From Phycisphaerae bacterium (GTDB lineage Bacteria; Chloroflexota; Anaerolineae; 4572-78; J111): 64,000 bases of DNA. Below the pieces are notes generated by a model. That model did not search any database. It was not told the origin of the DNA and worked only from the letters and a program-made list of their open reading frames with translations. Below, one piece after another: positions 41,547 to 50,177 of this stretch. Each line of letters opens with the position of its first letter. The stretch's first letter is position 1. The stretch covers positions 36,929 to 100,928 of the forward strand of contig JANQQF010000003.1 of assembly GCA_028285035.1 (NCBI GenBank). Reading direction: 5' to 3'. The translations under genes were made by a program, and so were the position numbers.

Positions 41547-43538
41547 TTACTTTGGTGCGATTTGCTCAAAAAAGCGGCTAAACTCGGTTACAATGGCTTG
41601 ATTTTCAAAGAGAAGTTGGCTGCGTTGCTTGATTTGACGGCTGATCTCGTGGCGATAGGCTCGATCCATGCCAACCCGACAGGCAACGTCACCAACTTGA
41701 GCCAGATCAGGGGCGACACAATCCAGGATCTCCATTTTCTCGTAAAGCGCGACGGTATAGCGGCCTCGCATAAACTCCCCCGGCCAAGTCACAATCGGTG
41801 TGTCCACAGCAAAGGTATCATAAGAGATATTCATCCCGCTATAATGGGGTGTATCGAGGCAAACATCGGCCAGGGCCAGCAAGCTGAAATAGTCCCGTTG
41901 TGAAGGGGCAGCGATCCAACGAATGCGATTCAACACATCTGGCAAGGTTTCGGCTAAGCGCTGCTGCACCAAAGCAACGTGATGGGCCTTTTTGCGAAGC
42001 ACCACCACCACCCCCTGTTGATCCTGTCGTAGAATGTCGCCGATAATGGCATCAAAATCAGGGTGGAACTTTAAAGGATTTTGGGCGCAGAGATAGATGT
42101 GGTCACGGGCTGTGAAGCCAAAATGCTCGCGGCCTAGAAGTTGGTTGGGCACGTCAGGTCGCTCGAAGTAGGTATGAAGACCATTGAGTCGCACCAACTG
42201 CTCGCTATAGTGAGCCTCACCATTTTCCGGCTCCAACTGCGCTGAGGAAATGTAATAATCCATCACGGGTAGACCACTTGTGTAAGGCGTGCCCCAATCC
42301 AAACACTGCACTGGGGCCAGCCGATAGAAGGGCAAAAAGTAGTTGAGGGTATCGCTGCCACATTCCCAGTAGCAGAGAATATCACAACCCGCTTGCCGAA
42401 TAGTGGTGGCCATCGGCTCCAACTCCGGCTGACAGGGCCGGAGCGTGACGGCTGAATTGGTCAAGCGGGCCGCAATCCGGGCTTGACTTGAAATAGCACA
42501 AAAGATGTAAAGTTCGAACTGTGTACCCTTAAGTCGATTGATCACTCCCAGACGATCAATCATAAAGGTTCCTTCGTGACCCGGTGTGACCACAAAGCCG
42601 ATACGTGGACGAGTATTACGCGGTCTGTCGGCTACGGCTTGCTGCTGGATCGAGGCGAAATGTGGTTGAAAGAGGGCGGCCCATTTGGTTAAAATCGGCT
42701 CCAGGGGGCGACCGTAATAGCTAAGAAAAAAGGGTGGCCCAGCGTTAGCATCGTACAGTTGGGTGGCGGTTAATGACTGTACCACCTCAGGTTGGCTGGC
42801 CACTTCAGCCAGTTTGCGATCCAACTGCTGATGCAACCCCTCAATGTAGGCGTCGATAGCCATCTGGCTGGCCGCAATGGGTGAGCCAAGGGTCTCGACG
42901 TGTAGTCGCAGGGCAAAGTTATTTGGGTTATGGGTTAGGATAGGCGCAAAAGCGCGTTGAGCCGCCTTAACTTGCCCCAACGCTTCCTGAGCCAGCCCCA
43001 AAATATGATGGGCTGGGAGCCATCCCGGTCGCAGGGCAAGGGCCTGTTCTAGATGGGGGACGGCTTCGGCGTAATGATTTAGTCGGACCAAGGCCAGACC
43101 CAGGTTATGGTGGGCTTCCGCGTGGTCCGGGGCCAGAGTCAGAAGCCGTCGATAAACAGCAATTGCCCCCTCCAGGTCCCAACGTTCCAGCAATAAATTG
43201 CCCAATTGTAGATATGCTGGCTGATGCTCAGGTTTGTAGCTCAGTGTTGCCTCGAAGTGGCGGCTGGCCCCAGCCAAATCGCCCTGCTGCCGTAAAAGTA
43301 AGGCCAGACTGTAGTGTGCTTCAGCGTGGTTAGGGGCCAATTCAAGGGCACGACGATAGGTTGTAAGGGCCGCCTCAACTTGTCCTTGCCGCCGCTGTAT
43401 CTCACCCAGGATATAGTGGCTGTGCGCCTGACTGGCATCAAGCACTAAGGCCTGCTCCATCCACTGGGCTGCTTCTTGCAAGTATCCAGTTTGATAAGCC
43501 TGCATCGCCTTGGCTATCATCTGCTTATGTTCTGACAT
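41547..43538 (-). CDS. TPR protein with SPINDLY/O-GlcNAc-transferase-like catalytic region
   Basis: 663 residues. About seven TPR units (1-230), including YILGEIQRRQGQVEAAL and HYSLALLLRQQGDLAGA, lead to a GT41-like region: RIGFVVTPGHEG (about 305), LAPVQCLDWGTPYTSG and SGMNISYDTFAVDTPIVTWP with RGRYTVALYEKM near the end. GT41 enzymes attach sugars from nucleotide donors to Ser/Thr of proteins, or act as Rhamnosyl/GlcNAc transferases. Convergent with the secreted protein, 12 nt apart. It is 12 nt downstream of the beta-propeller gene on the same strand. Targets are unknown. Confidence 0.87.
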   Translation of the reverse strand: MSEHKQMIAKAMQAYQTGYLQEAAQWMEQALVLDASQAHSHYILGEIQRRQGQVEAALTTYRRALELAPNHAEAHYSLALLLRQQGDLAGASRHFEATLSYKPEHQPAYLQLGNLLLERWDLEGAIAVYRRLLTLAPDHAEAHHNLGLALVRLNHYAEAVPHLEQALALRPGWLPAHHILGLAQEALGQVKAAQRAFAPILTHNPNNFALRLHVETLGSPIAASQMAIDAYIEGLHQQLDRKLAEVASQPEVVQSLTATQLYDANAGPPFFLSYYGRPLEPILTKWAALFQPHFASIQQQAVADRPRNTRPRIGFVVTPGHEGTFMIDRLGVINRLKGTQFELYIFCAISSQARIAARLTNSAVTLRPCQPELEPMATTIRQAGCDILCYWECGSDTLNYFLPFYRLAPVQCLDWGTPYTSGLPVMDYYISSAQLEPENGEAHYSEQLVRLNGLHTYFERPDVPNQLLGREHFGFTARDHIYLCAQNPLKFHPDFDAIIGDILRQDQQGVVVVLRKKAHHVALVQQRLAETLPDVLNRIRWIAAPSQRDYFSLLALADVCLDTPHYSGMNISYDTFAVDTPIVTWPGEFMRGRYTVALYEKMEILDCVAPDLAQVGDVACRVGMDRAYRHEISRQIKQRSQLLFENQAIVTEFSRFFEQIAPK

Positions 43539-43550
43539 TTAGTTTTCTTG

Positions 43551-44513
43551 TCATCCTTTTTCCACAAACAACAAGGCTTCCGGCATTGTACCGCCAGCGT
43601 AAAAGCCGTCATCGGTAATTTCAGCCTTGGCGAGGTTGATTTTGATGATGTGACCATCTGCCAAGGCTACATAGGCGTGGGTGTTGTCAGCTGTATAGAG
43701 CAGGTGGAAGGGTTCCGCAGGAAGTTCTACCACCTTTTTCTGCAATAAATCTTTGCCATCCAAAATTTCACAGTATCCTTGATCGTTGGCCTCATCATAC
43801 GTATTCACAACGATGTATTTTCCGTCCTTTGCAGGAAACGGCCAGCCGGGGACCGCCGTTAAGGGGACTGTATGCGTACGCGCCTGCTTCTTTAAATCCA
43901 CAATATGTAAAAGCGGACGGTGGAAATCACACACGAACAGATGCATACCGTCTGGTGCGCAGGCCAAGCCCTGTGCGCCCACGGGTAGCGAGATTTGACC
44001 CGTAATCTGTTTTGTAGCCACATCCACCTCGGTCACGAGCGGGTATTCCTTGTGCGAAAAATACATTTTCTCGCCCATGGGCGAGTTAGGTGGCGATTGA
44101 GCAATAAAATGGCCAGGCGCTTTGTACCAGATCGTGCGTTCAATCTCCCAACTGTCAGAGTCAATCACGAGACAAGAATGACTATGCTCCACGGTAACCC
44201 AAATCTTATCATCAGAGTCCGTTGTAATACCGTGCGGCCCCTTGTAAAGACCAAGATCAATATGGCCTAAAAGCGTCCACCTCTTCAAATCCACCACAGC
44301 AATCTGGTTCCACGGGGTGTTGGAGCCGTAGTCCTTACCCCCATAAAGCGAGATAAAGGCCTTTGATTTATCGTTTGATAAGGTGATCTCGTGCGGTTGG
44401 CCCACCTCGGGTACGCCCACGGTAATTTCGTGTACTTTCTCGCCGGTTTCTGGATTAAAGACAGAGAGGCTGACATTCTCCTTGACGGTCACAATGATAA
44501 ATTGTTTAGACAT
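43551..44513 (-). CDS. YncE-like beta-propeller protein
   Basis: 320 residues with no signal peptide. Repeating WD-like/YVTN units are present: KVHEITVGVPEVGQPHEITL, GPHGITTDSDDKIWVTVEH, GAQGLACAPDGMHLFVCD, and LLYTADNTHAYVAL. Such propellers are scaffolds or binding proteins; here probably cytoplasmic. GGAGGA precedes the ATG. It is 12 nt upstream of the GT41-like gene and likely cotranscribed with it. No enzymatic residues can be named. Confidence 0.8.
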   Translation of the reverse strand: MSKQFIIVTVKENVSLSVFNPETGEKVHEITVGVPEVGQPHEITLSNDKSKAFISLYGGKDYGSNTPWNQIAVVDLKRWTLLGHIDLGLYKGPHGITTDSDDKIWVTVEHSHSCLVIDSDSWEIERTIWYKAPGHFIAQSPPNSPMGEKMYFSHKEYPLVTEVDVATKQITGQISLPVGAQGLACAPDGMHLFVCDFHRPLLHIVDLKKQARTHTVPLTAVPGWPFPAKDGKYIVVNTYDEANDQGYCEILDGKDLLQKKVVELPAEPFHLLYTADNTHAYVALADGHIIKINLAKAEITDDGFYAGGTMPEALLFVEKG

Positions 44514-44562
44514 GCATTCCTCCTGTAGGACGTCTCGCTTTTAATCTATCCTACCAACCACT

Positions 44563-45138
44563 TTACCTTATATGATCTGCAGCCTGCTTACGTTTGTAGT
44601 GCCGACGGGCTTTTTGTCTGTTGCCACATAGTTCCATCGAACACCATCGCCTCCGTCCGTTTTTGCTCTCATCCACAAAAAACCAGCCACAGTTATCACC
44701 ACCACACATCTTGACCCTACTGATTTCGGCTGGATATGTTAAAACAGAAATTGCTGAAAAGAGCAATATTTGCCTTAGCGAGACCTCTACATCGAAAACC
44801 ACCGATTGTTTCTGGATATCTAGGGTTGAAACCGGGAGATCATTTGCGATATCATTCAGTACTTTAAGGTTGGCATAATCAAGATTACCCTTTTGAATTA
44901 CAGATGCAAACAGGTGACGGAGTTCGCCTCTTAATGATTGAATTTTAGCTATTCCTTCATCATCAAATCGCAGATGGACCTGATCAACGCCGACCAAACT
45001 ACACCACATTTTCAGATCAGCCTCGCTGCTCAGCTTATCCTCAACGATTTTCCCATCCCTATCCCAGTTCGCCGTGTTTAGAAAATCAAGGCAAAGTCGT
45101 CCGCCAGTTATTTTTAATTGTTTGTTTTGTATCCCCAT
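44563..45138 (-). CDS. CGNR zinc-finger (ABATE domain) transcriptional regulator
   Basis: 191 residues. The N-terminal ABATE-like domain begins with GGRLCLDFLNTANW; the C-terminal zinc finger has CGGDNCGWFF, then RRWCSMELCGNRQKARRHY, giving the four Cys and the CGNR box. Such proteins are stress-associated transcription factors. It is divergent from azlCD, separated by 78 bp that carry two related dyads, so it probably controls azlCD and itself. Start ATG at 45138. No effector is known. Confidence 0.92.
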   Translation of the reverse strand: MGIQNKQLKITGGRLCLDFLNTANWDRDGKIVEDKLSSEADLKMWCSLVGVDQVHLRFDDEGIAKIQSLRGELRHLFASVIQKGNLDYANLKVLNDIANDLPVSTLDIQKQSVVFDVEVSLRQILLFSAISVLTYPAEISRVKMCGGDNCGWFFVDESKNGRRRWCSMELCGNRQKARRHYKRKQAADHIR

Positions 45139-45149
45139 GCTTAATATTA

Positions 45150-45167
45150 TAACCGTTGTTATGGTTG
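45150..45167. promoter_or_regulatory. Operator candidate, CGNR-proximal copy
   Basis: TAACCGTTGTTATGGTTG matches 14 of 18 positions of the dyad at 45193-45210, with centres 43 bp apart. It overlaps the -35 region of azlCD. The sequence GTTGACAGTCAAC (45164-45176) adds a second perfect palindrome over the -35 box. Confidence 0.5.
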
Positions 45168-45193
45168 ACAGTCAACTGTTATCATGATATTCT
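45165..45193 (+). promoter_or_regulatory. azlCD promoter
   Basis: TTGACA (45165-45170), 17-bp spacer, TATTCT (45188-45193). It lies within the short divergent region and is overlapped on both sides by the operator dyads. Confidence 0.7.
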
Positions 45194-45214
45194 AACCCTT
45201 GTAAGGGTTAGAAT
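45189..45214 (+). promoter_or_regulatory. Perfect 12-bp dyad overlapping the azlC ribosome site
   Basis: ATTCTAACCCTT-GT-AAGGGTTAGAAT, followed 3 nt later by the azlC ATG. The Shine-Dalgarno-like AAGGG (45203-45207) is in the right arm. It may be a DNA operator for the CGNR protein, an RNA hairpin that blocks translation, or both. Confidence 0.6.
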
Positions 45215-45216
45215 AA

Positions 45217-45933
45217 ATGAGCCAAAAAATAAATTGCAAAACCAAGCAAACGGTGGCTTTTTCAATTGATGGTATTCTGTTTGGGCTTAGGCAGATGATC
45301 CCAATTGGTATTTTTGTTATTCCCTTCGGTTTAGCATTTGGTGTTGCGGCTATTGAACAGGGACTATCTTCAGCCCAAGCCATCATCATGAGCATCTTGG
45401 TGTTTTCCGGTGCAGCCCAATTTGCGGTATTAGAGTTATGGAAAGAACCTTTGTCATTTGTAGCTTTGGCCTTGACTATTTTTGCCGTCAGTTCAAGACA
45501 CATCTTGTTAGGCGCTGCCCTATCCCCTTGGCTACGTCACCTACCATTTTCTCATCGTTTATTTTCACTATCGCTTTTAAGCGATCCTAATTTTGCATTC
45601 AGCAATCGTGCGTTCCAACAAGGCCGGCGTGATGCGGGTATCCTGGTGGGTGGCGGTCTTGTTCTTTGGGGTACGTGGGTGATTGGTACATTCTTGGGGG
45701 TTGTGACAGGTAGCAGCCTGGGTTCATTGGATCGATTTGGCATCGATGTCGTCATGGCTGCCTATTTCACATCGCTCTTATTAGGAAATGCGCCAAAGCG
45801 TCAGTCGATACTCCCTTATTTGGGAGTTGTGCTTGTCGCGTTTATAGGCTGGTACTATATCCCGCTGGGTTGGAATATCTTATTAGCGGCATTAGTAGGG
45901 GGCCTAATCGGAGTTACAACATATGAGCAATAA
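45217..45933 (+). CDS. azlC: AzlC-family branched-chain amino acid exporter, large subunit
   Basis: 238 residues with about five or six TM helices. The AzlC family signature GLRQMIPIGIFVIPFGLAFG is near the N-terminus, with SMSILVFSGAAQFA-like sequence at 53-70 and SSRHILLGAALSPWLRHL following. With AzlD it exports branched-chain amino acids and analogues across the membrane. The next gene overlaps by 11 nt. Control is probably by the divergently encoded CGNR protein. Confidence 0.93.
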   Translation: MSQKINCKTKQTVAFSIDGILFGLRQMIPIGIFVIPFGLAFGVAAIEQGLSSAQAIIMSILVFSGAAQFAVLELWKEPLSFVALALTIFAVSSRHILLGAALSPWLRHLPFSHRLFSLSLLSDPNFAFSNRAFQQGRRDAGILVGGGLVLWGTWVIGTFLGVVTGSSLGSLDRFGIDVVMAAYFTSLLLGNAPKRQSILPYLGVVLVAFIGWYYIPLGWNILLAALVGGLIGVTTYEQ

Positions 45934-46228
45934 TATGCAGGCTTATATGGCCATTATCCTGATGGCCTCAATAATTTTAATGATAAGGGTGAGTGGGGCT
46001 GAATTTATGTCGATTCTTGGCATCACCCCAAGGATTGAAACTTTTCTTGAGGCGATGTCTGGCTCGGTTATTGTAGCAATTGTCGTTAGCCAAGTTGTTA
46101 ATGGCGGGCCTAGAACTTTAGTTGCCATTATGTTGACTGCGGTTATTATGAAAGTCTCAAAGAGTTCTATGCTAGCAATGTTATGTGGCATTGGGTGTGC
46201 GGCAGTGTGGACTTTCCTGGCATCATAG
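45923..46228 (+). CDS. azlD: AzlD-family exporter, small subunit
   Basis: 101 residues with about three TM helices, the usual size for AzlD. It contains RVSGAEFMSIL and ETFLEAMSGSVIVAIVVSQV. It overlaps azlC by 11 nt, indicating translational coupling. A 9-bp inverted repeat (46257-46265/46281-46289) follows and may terminate transcription. Confidence 0.9.
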   Translation: MSNNMQAYMAIILMASIILMIRVSGAEFMSILGITPRIETFLEAMSGSVIVAIVVSQVVNGGPRTLVAIMLTAVIMKVSKSSMLAMLCGIGCAAVWTFLAS

Positions 46229-46284
46229 TAGCTGCCAAGCTTTGATTGTCAATTCGATTGAGTTGTTAGATAACTGCCTTCAAC

Positions 46285-46827
46285 TCAATTGCTATTTTGC
46301 CACTTTTCAATAGCCTGAGTAATTATATTGCGAATATTACCTTTATTAAGTGCTGCAAGATTAGGATACAACTTCCCATCCATGATGATTTGTAACTGTC
46401 CATCATCACTACTCAATATCCTTACCGAGCGGGAGCCTACACCATTTTCTCTCAGCCGACGCTGTACTATCTGGTCGATCTCTTCTACGAATGTATGTGG
46501 TGGCCCAGGCACAGAACTCGTCTGCAGAAATGTCTTCCCCATCATTCTACTCGCCTTGGAGACCACATCCTGCCAAAGCGCTAATTGTCGGGCCGCAACC
46601 TCCGATTGATAGATCTCCGATTGATTGGACAGATGGGCGATACTTCTTTCAATAATTGTCATCGACTGTCCGTCATTTAGAGACACATAGATTGTCCATT
46701 GTCGCTTTGTTCGGTCATATCCGTGTAAAGATGGTTCTTCGGCCTGCTGGTAATCCAAATAGAATCGTCGAATATTATTTGCAGATACTCTCTTCGTTCG
46801 CTTTAACAGTAGATATCTTGTAATCAA
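46285..46827 (-). CDS. Unrecognised protein, probably truncated at its 5' end
   Basis: 180 residues counting from the TTG at 46827, which has no Shine-Dalgarno sequence; an in-frame stop lies 6 codons upstream. The frame already encodes compact structured sequence at its start (ITRYLLLKRTKRVSANNIRR), suggesting the true N-terminus is missing. It continues RFYLDYQQAEE, QWTIYVSLNDGQSMTI and SEIYQSEVAARQLALWQD, resembling a PH-like or PrgI-like fold with no certain family. The 5' end lies beside an IS982-type remnant at 46853, so an insertion or deletion event probably removed it. Confidence 0.5.
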   Translation of the reverse strand: MITRYLLLKRTKRVSANNIRRFYLDYQQAEEPSLHGYDRTKRQWTIYVSLNDGQSMTIIERSIAHLSNQSEIYQSEVAARQLALWQDVVSKASRMMGKTFLQTSSVPGPPHTFVEEIDQIVQRRLRENGVGSRSVRILSSDDGQLQIIMDGKLYPNLAALNKGNIRNIITQAIEKWQNSN

Positions 46828-46852
46828 AAGAATTACTTATTGATTACCATCA

Positions 46853-47160
46853 AAAATGGTTGTTCGAGATATGGGGCTCAACCACCCCCATACCACGGCT
46901 CGCAAGAATATGGGCAACCGAGTGATGCCCCTGATGGATCGGGTCTTGGCCCGCAAACGCTCTTTAATTGAAACCATCAATGATCAACTCAAGAATATTT
47001 CTCAGATTGCTCATACCCGGCATCACAGTCCCACCAATTTTTTGGTTAATCTTTTGGCCGGTTTGATTGCTTATTCTTGGCAGCCTATCAAGCCTTCTCT
47101 CAATTTTTCTCACTCTGGGCTTGCTCTTCTCCCTTCTCTCTGTTAAATCGAACTCAGGTT
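46853..47160 (+). mobile_element. IS982-family transposase remnant
   Basis: Only the last 90 or so codons of a transposase are left (46856-47146), including [34 protein letters not shown] and KPSL, hallmarks of the C-terminus of IS982-family DDE enzymes (normally about 290 residues). The sequence after the stop, TCGAACTCAGGTT (47148-47160), looks like the element's right end. No left end or N-terminal part is present; the junction falls where the preceding gene's 5' end disappears. Confidence 0.75.
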
Positions 47161-47174
47161 GATAGGTTAATTCT

Positions 47175-47197
47175 AGGCGAAATACTTAAACAGTTGG
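47175..47197. repeat. 23-bp repeat, inverted copy of 32756-32778
   Basis: Starts 15 nt after the IS982 remnant's right end, begins AGGCGAAATACTTAAACAG and matches the other copy over all 23 bp. The remaining bases up to 47275 show nothing else. Confidence 0.75.
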
Positions 47198-47275
47198 ATG
47201 TTGAGCCGTCCGTATTTTGTCACTTACTTATAGAAACTTATGTATATGTACTTAGCAACAAAAAACCGCCAATAC

Positions 47276-48034
47276 TCAGGAGAATTTTTCTAGCCGAGCC
47301 ACCAGCCGAGGTACAATATCCTCAGCCTCACCGCGTTTGCTTTTGAGAGCAATAGCAGGAGTAACGACCTGTTTCAAAATCGGCATCGAGTGGGCCGGAT
47401 TGCCTCGGGCAGCGACGGTGTTGTCCATCAAGGCCAGTAAGGCTTGACCAGAAGTCAATTTGCGGGGGTGCCACGTGGCTTCTGGTTGGTATTCGGTGAC
47501 GATGACCAGCCCCACGGGTAAGGGTTCGGTGCCAATTTGCCCACCGAGCGATTCGACGGGAACTTTGCGGGGATGGCCGTTGTTGCCTCGAATGGAAAGG
47601 GGGCGAGGATAGGGGTGAACCAAGCCGTTTTTATCCAAGACGGCAAATTCATCGGAGTAATAGGTGGCACCTGCCTCGACCAGAGCTTTAATCAAAGTAG
47701 TTTTGCCCGTCATACTGCGCCCCGGAATAAGCATCGCCCGCCCTTGCCAGCCGACCACCCCAGCGTGAACAAAGAGACAGTCTAAGGCCCGAAAAGCGGT
47801 CAGGAGTTCAGTATGCTGGGCCAGGGTCTCAAACAGCGGTGGGAGCTTCAAAGTTCGCGACAACAAGGCCGAGCCACAATACAGCAGGTGATAATTACGC
47901 TGTCCTTTGCGCTGGCTGGGGGCCGCCTGCCGCAGCGAATATAAAATATCGACCTCCCCTGCGGGCGTAGCTTGCCAGCCCACGGGCAGGTGGTTTACAG
48001 CTTGCTCCAGCAGGACCGGGGTATTACTACGCAC
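47276..48034 (-). CDS. HPr kinase-like P-loop protein
   Basis: 252 residues from a GTG at 48034. The HprK-like C-terminal domain is clear: FVHAGVVGWQGRAMLIPG, P-loop GRSMTGKTTL, and a downstream YYSDEFAVLD acidic motif. These kinases act on proteins or peptides; some phosphorylate lasso peptide precursors. The open frame extends 23 more codons (to 48103) with family-like sequence (RLGWTAGESFVAYGIRFG), but no start codon occurs there, so the 5' end is either non-canonical or damaged. It follows, by 300-370 nt, the PqqD-domain/Tat gene on the same strand. Confidence 0.75.
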   Translation of the reverse strand: MRSNTPVLLEQAVNHLPVGWQATPAGEVDILYSLRQAAPSQRKGQRNYHLLYCGSALLSRTLKLPPLFETLAQHTELLTAFRALDCLFVHAGVVGWQGRAMLIPGRSMTGKTTLIKALVEAGATYYSDEFAVLDKNGLVHPYPRPLSIRGNNGHPRKVPVESLGGQIGTEPLPVGLVIVTEYQPEATWHPRKLTSGQALLALMDNTVAARGNPAHSMPILKQVVTPAIALKSKRGEAEDIVPRLVARLEKFS

Positions 48035-48106
48035 CCCAAAACGGATGCCATACGCTACAAAACTTTCTCCAGCCGTCCAGCCTAGACGGTCTATTTTTTC
48101 TTGTCA

Positions 48107-48408
48107 GGTAGTGGTGTGGGGGAGGGAGGGTAATGGGGTCGAGGGCATCTTTAATAACTCCTGCTCTTCATGATGATCAAACTCGTTCCGACGTTCTTAC
48201 CTCGGAATGCCTGCTGTCCGAATACTATACATTCGCAAAACGCCCTGCGTTCCATTGGATCATCCTGCCAAGTGAGGACACAGAGCGTCCAGGTATGAGT
48301 GAGTTCCAAGGTACAAAATGGTCCACTGTTACTGGAACAAGGCTAAATTCTAGGTCGATTGGTTCGTAGGTTGCGTCCCATATTAAACTCAACAATGGTT
48401 TACATGTT
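48107..48408. other. 302-bp gap with degenerate repeats
   Basis: The segment contains imperfect inverted units of the GTTCCGACG type (around 48183-48210) and a CACAGAGCGTCC block (around 48280), which look like worn copies of dispersed palindromic repeats. Short open frames are present but have no credible start or composition. It may hide a damaged start for the HPr-kinase-like gene. Confidence 0.35.
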
Positions 48409-49086
48409 TTATAGTTGAATAGATAGGCAATTCATAGTAACTCCAGACGGTGCGCCCCCGACTTGTATATCAGTAGCCCCCCACCGCCAATAATCACCTG
48501 CCCCCAAAAAACCGCCTGTCACAAGTGCGTTGTAACATTCAGCACAGGTGTTTGACCGCAAAAATGCCCCAGTAGTGCTGCCCAATGCAGCTTTGTCGGC
48601 GGCAATACTTGCTTCGGTGGCCGTGTCCATATCGAAAAATCCCATGCCACAGGCCCCAGCCCCCTCACTTTCCAAACGCCAAGTATGAGTTAATACAACC
48701 GGAGAGGATTGAGCCGCAAGCGGCCCTGGGGCCACAATGGAGCTGATCACCGGCAGCAAGGCGGCAGCTACCCCCAAGCCTTTCAGCATCTGGCGGCGGG
48801 TCATCACCTGGCGGGCGGCAGGTTTAACCACCTCACCTTCCAGCAGTTTGGCCTTTTCCAGCCGGTTCAGGCTCATCCAGACCAGTTCCTCAGCGTGGGG
48901 GGTGCCCAACTCGGCTTCGATCTGCTCGGCCATTTGTTCAGGGGTGGTTTGCCCATCAGATAACTCCCATACTTTGGCGGCGGTGGGGTTGAGGTTATGG
49001 ACCTCCATCCGCTGCCAGTCGTAAATACACAACTCGCCATCCAGCGTTTCCACATGAACAGTTTCAATTTTTTGGGGATGTTTCAT
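48409..49086 (-). CDS. PqqD-type domain fused to a Tat signal and a small Cys-containing domain
   Basis: 225 residues from the ATG at 49086 (AAGGAG upstream). Residues 10-85 form a PqqD-like winged domain (VHNLNPTAAKVWELSDGQ, EQMAEQIEAELG), the fold used by RiPP systems to recognise leader peptides. Residues 96-126 form an internal twin-arginine signal (MTRRQMLKGLGVAAALLP, ending PLAAQ). Then follow about 100 residues with Cys146, Cys181, Cys184 (CAEC) and Cys220. A leader-binding domain in front of a Tat signal is an unusual arrangement. It lies upstream of the HPr-kinase-like gene. Function unknown. Confidence 0.72.
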   Translation of the reverse strand: MKHPQKIETVHVETLDGELCIYDWQRMEVHNLNPTAAKVWELSDGQTTPEQMAEQIEAELGTPHAEELVWMSLNRLEKAKLLEGEVVKPAARQVMTRRQMLKGLGVAAALLPVISSIVAPGPLAAQSSPVVLTHTWRLESEGAGACGMGFFDMDTATEASIAADKAALGSTTGAFLRSNTCAECYNALVTGGFLGAGDYWRWGATDIQVGGAPSGVTMNCLSIQL

Positions 49087-49151
49087 CAATTTTCTCCTTA
49101 ATGAGGTTCCTGCGTAGATTACCATAAAAATCAAAGGATTGGGAATTTAAG

Positions 49152-50114
49152 TCAACTACTTTCCTCCGCCAACCAAGCCAACTCCTCCGCCGATAACTCA
49201 AGCTCTGCCGCCGCGACATTCGCCGCAAACTCGGCGGAGGTTTTGCAGCCGACCAGCGTAAACACATTGAGTGGCTGGTTATGAACATAGGCCAGCGCAA
49301 TTTGGGGCAGGGTCAAGCCCTTTTCCTCGGCCAATTGATTGGCGCGGTCGAGACGCTGGAAGTTGGCCTCGATACAATAGGATTCGACACAGAGCTTGTC
49401 AAAATAGTCCTCAAATTGATCCAGGTTGTCACGGGTGAAGCGACCGGAGAAGAAGCCACCGGCTAAGCTAGACCAAGTGAAAAGCGGCATTTGGGTTTCT
49501 TGATACCAAGCCCGGACCTCGGCATTGGCTGGGCCACTGATGCTGATGCAGTCAGGCCAGGGGGGGACGCGCTGTTCAGCGAGACTGAGTTGGGGACTAC
49601 TGGCGATGAAGCCGGAGAGGCCATTGGCTTCAGCGTAGGTATTGGCAGCTTGAATACGTTCCTTGGACCAATTTGAGCCACCAAACACTTTTATTCGGCC
49701 TGCCTGCTGATGCTCATTGAGCACATCGATGATTGGCTCAACCGGCACCGTAGGGTCATCGCGATGGAGCAGGTAGAGGTCGATGTTATCGAATTGAAAC
49801 CGAGCCAGCGAGTCATAGATGTCGGCGGTGATGTCAAAAGGGGTCACGCGCTTGCGGTCTGCATTGTGATGCGCTCCTTTGCCAATGATGACCACCTCAC
49901 CTCGCAACCCTCGCTCTCGCACCCAACGCCCCACGGTACGTTCACAATCGCCCGTACCATACTCGTGGGCCGTATCGAAGGTATTACAACCCAATTCATA
50001 AATACCATCTAACAACTCAAACCACTCATCAGCTTGGTCAGGAGAGGCCGTGACCGTGCCTTGTACCAACCGTGAGATGGGCTTATCTAATCCAGTGATG
50101 TGTCCATATTTCAT
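49152..50114 (-). CDS. Aldo/keto reductase
   Basis: 320 residues from the ATG at 50114. The AKR barrel is readable: NTFDTAHEYGTG (catalytic Asp and Tyr), IIGKGAHHN (Lys), YLLHRDD (His), and later SNWSKERI and the cofactor-binding end NVFTLVGCKT. It reduces aldehydes or ketones, or oxidises sugars, with NADP(H). It is 65 nt upstream of the PqqD-domain gene and 63 nt downstream of ThuA on the same strand, so the four genes may be one operon. Substrate unknown. Confidence 0.88.
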   Translation of the reverse strand: MKYGHITGLDKPISRLVQGTVTASPDQADEWFELLDGIYELGCNTFDTAHEYGTGDCERTVGRWVRERGLRGEVVIIGKGAHHNADRKRVTPFDITADIYDSLARFQFDNIDLYLLHRDDPTVPVEPIIDVLNEHQQAGRIKVFGGSNWSKERIQAANTYAEANGLSGFIASSPQLSLAEQRVPPWPDCISISGPANAEVRAWYQETQMPLFTWSSLAGGFFSGRFTRDNLDQFEDYFDKLCVESYCIEANFQRLDRANQLAEEKGLTLPQIALAYVHNQPLNVFTLVGCKTSAEFAANVAAAELELSAEELAWLAEESS

Positions 50115-50144
50115 AAATTGTCTCTTTCTTGTTTTTATCAGTTT

Positions 50145-50172
50145 TGAATTACCAGTTACTATTACCAATTTA
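50145..50172. repeat. Partial copy of the TTACCA-type heptamer repeat
   Basis: AATTACCAGTTACTATTACC matches the right-arm pattern of the hairpin at 1145-1216. It lies between the aldo/keto reductase and ThuA genes. Confidence 0.45.
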
Positions 50173-50177
50173 CTGCC

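Noticed and set aside
48133..48369. 78-codon plus-strand frame in the gap before the HPr-kinase-like gene
   Set aside because: It consists of degenerate repeat DNA, lacks a start context and has an unnatural composition.
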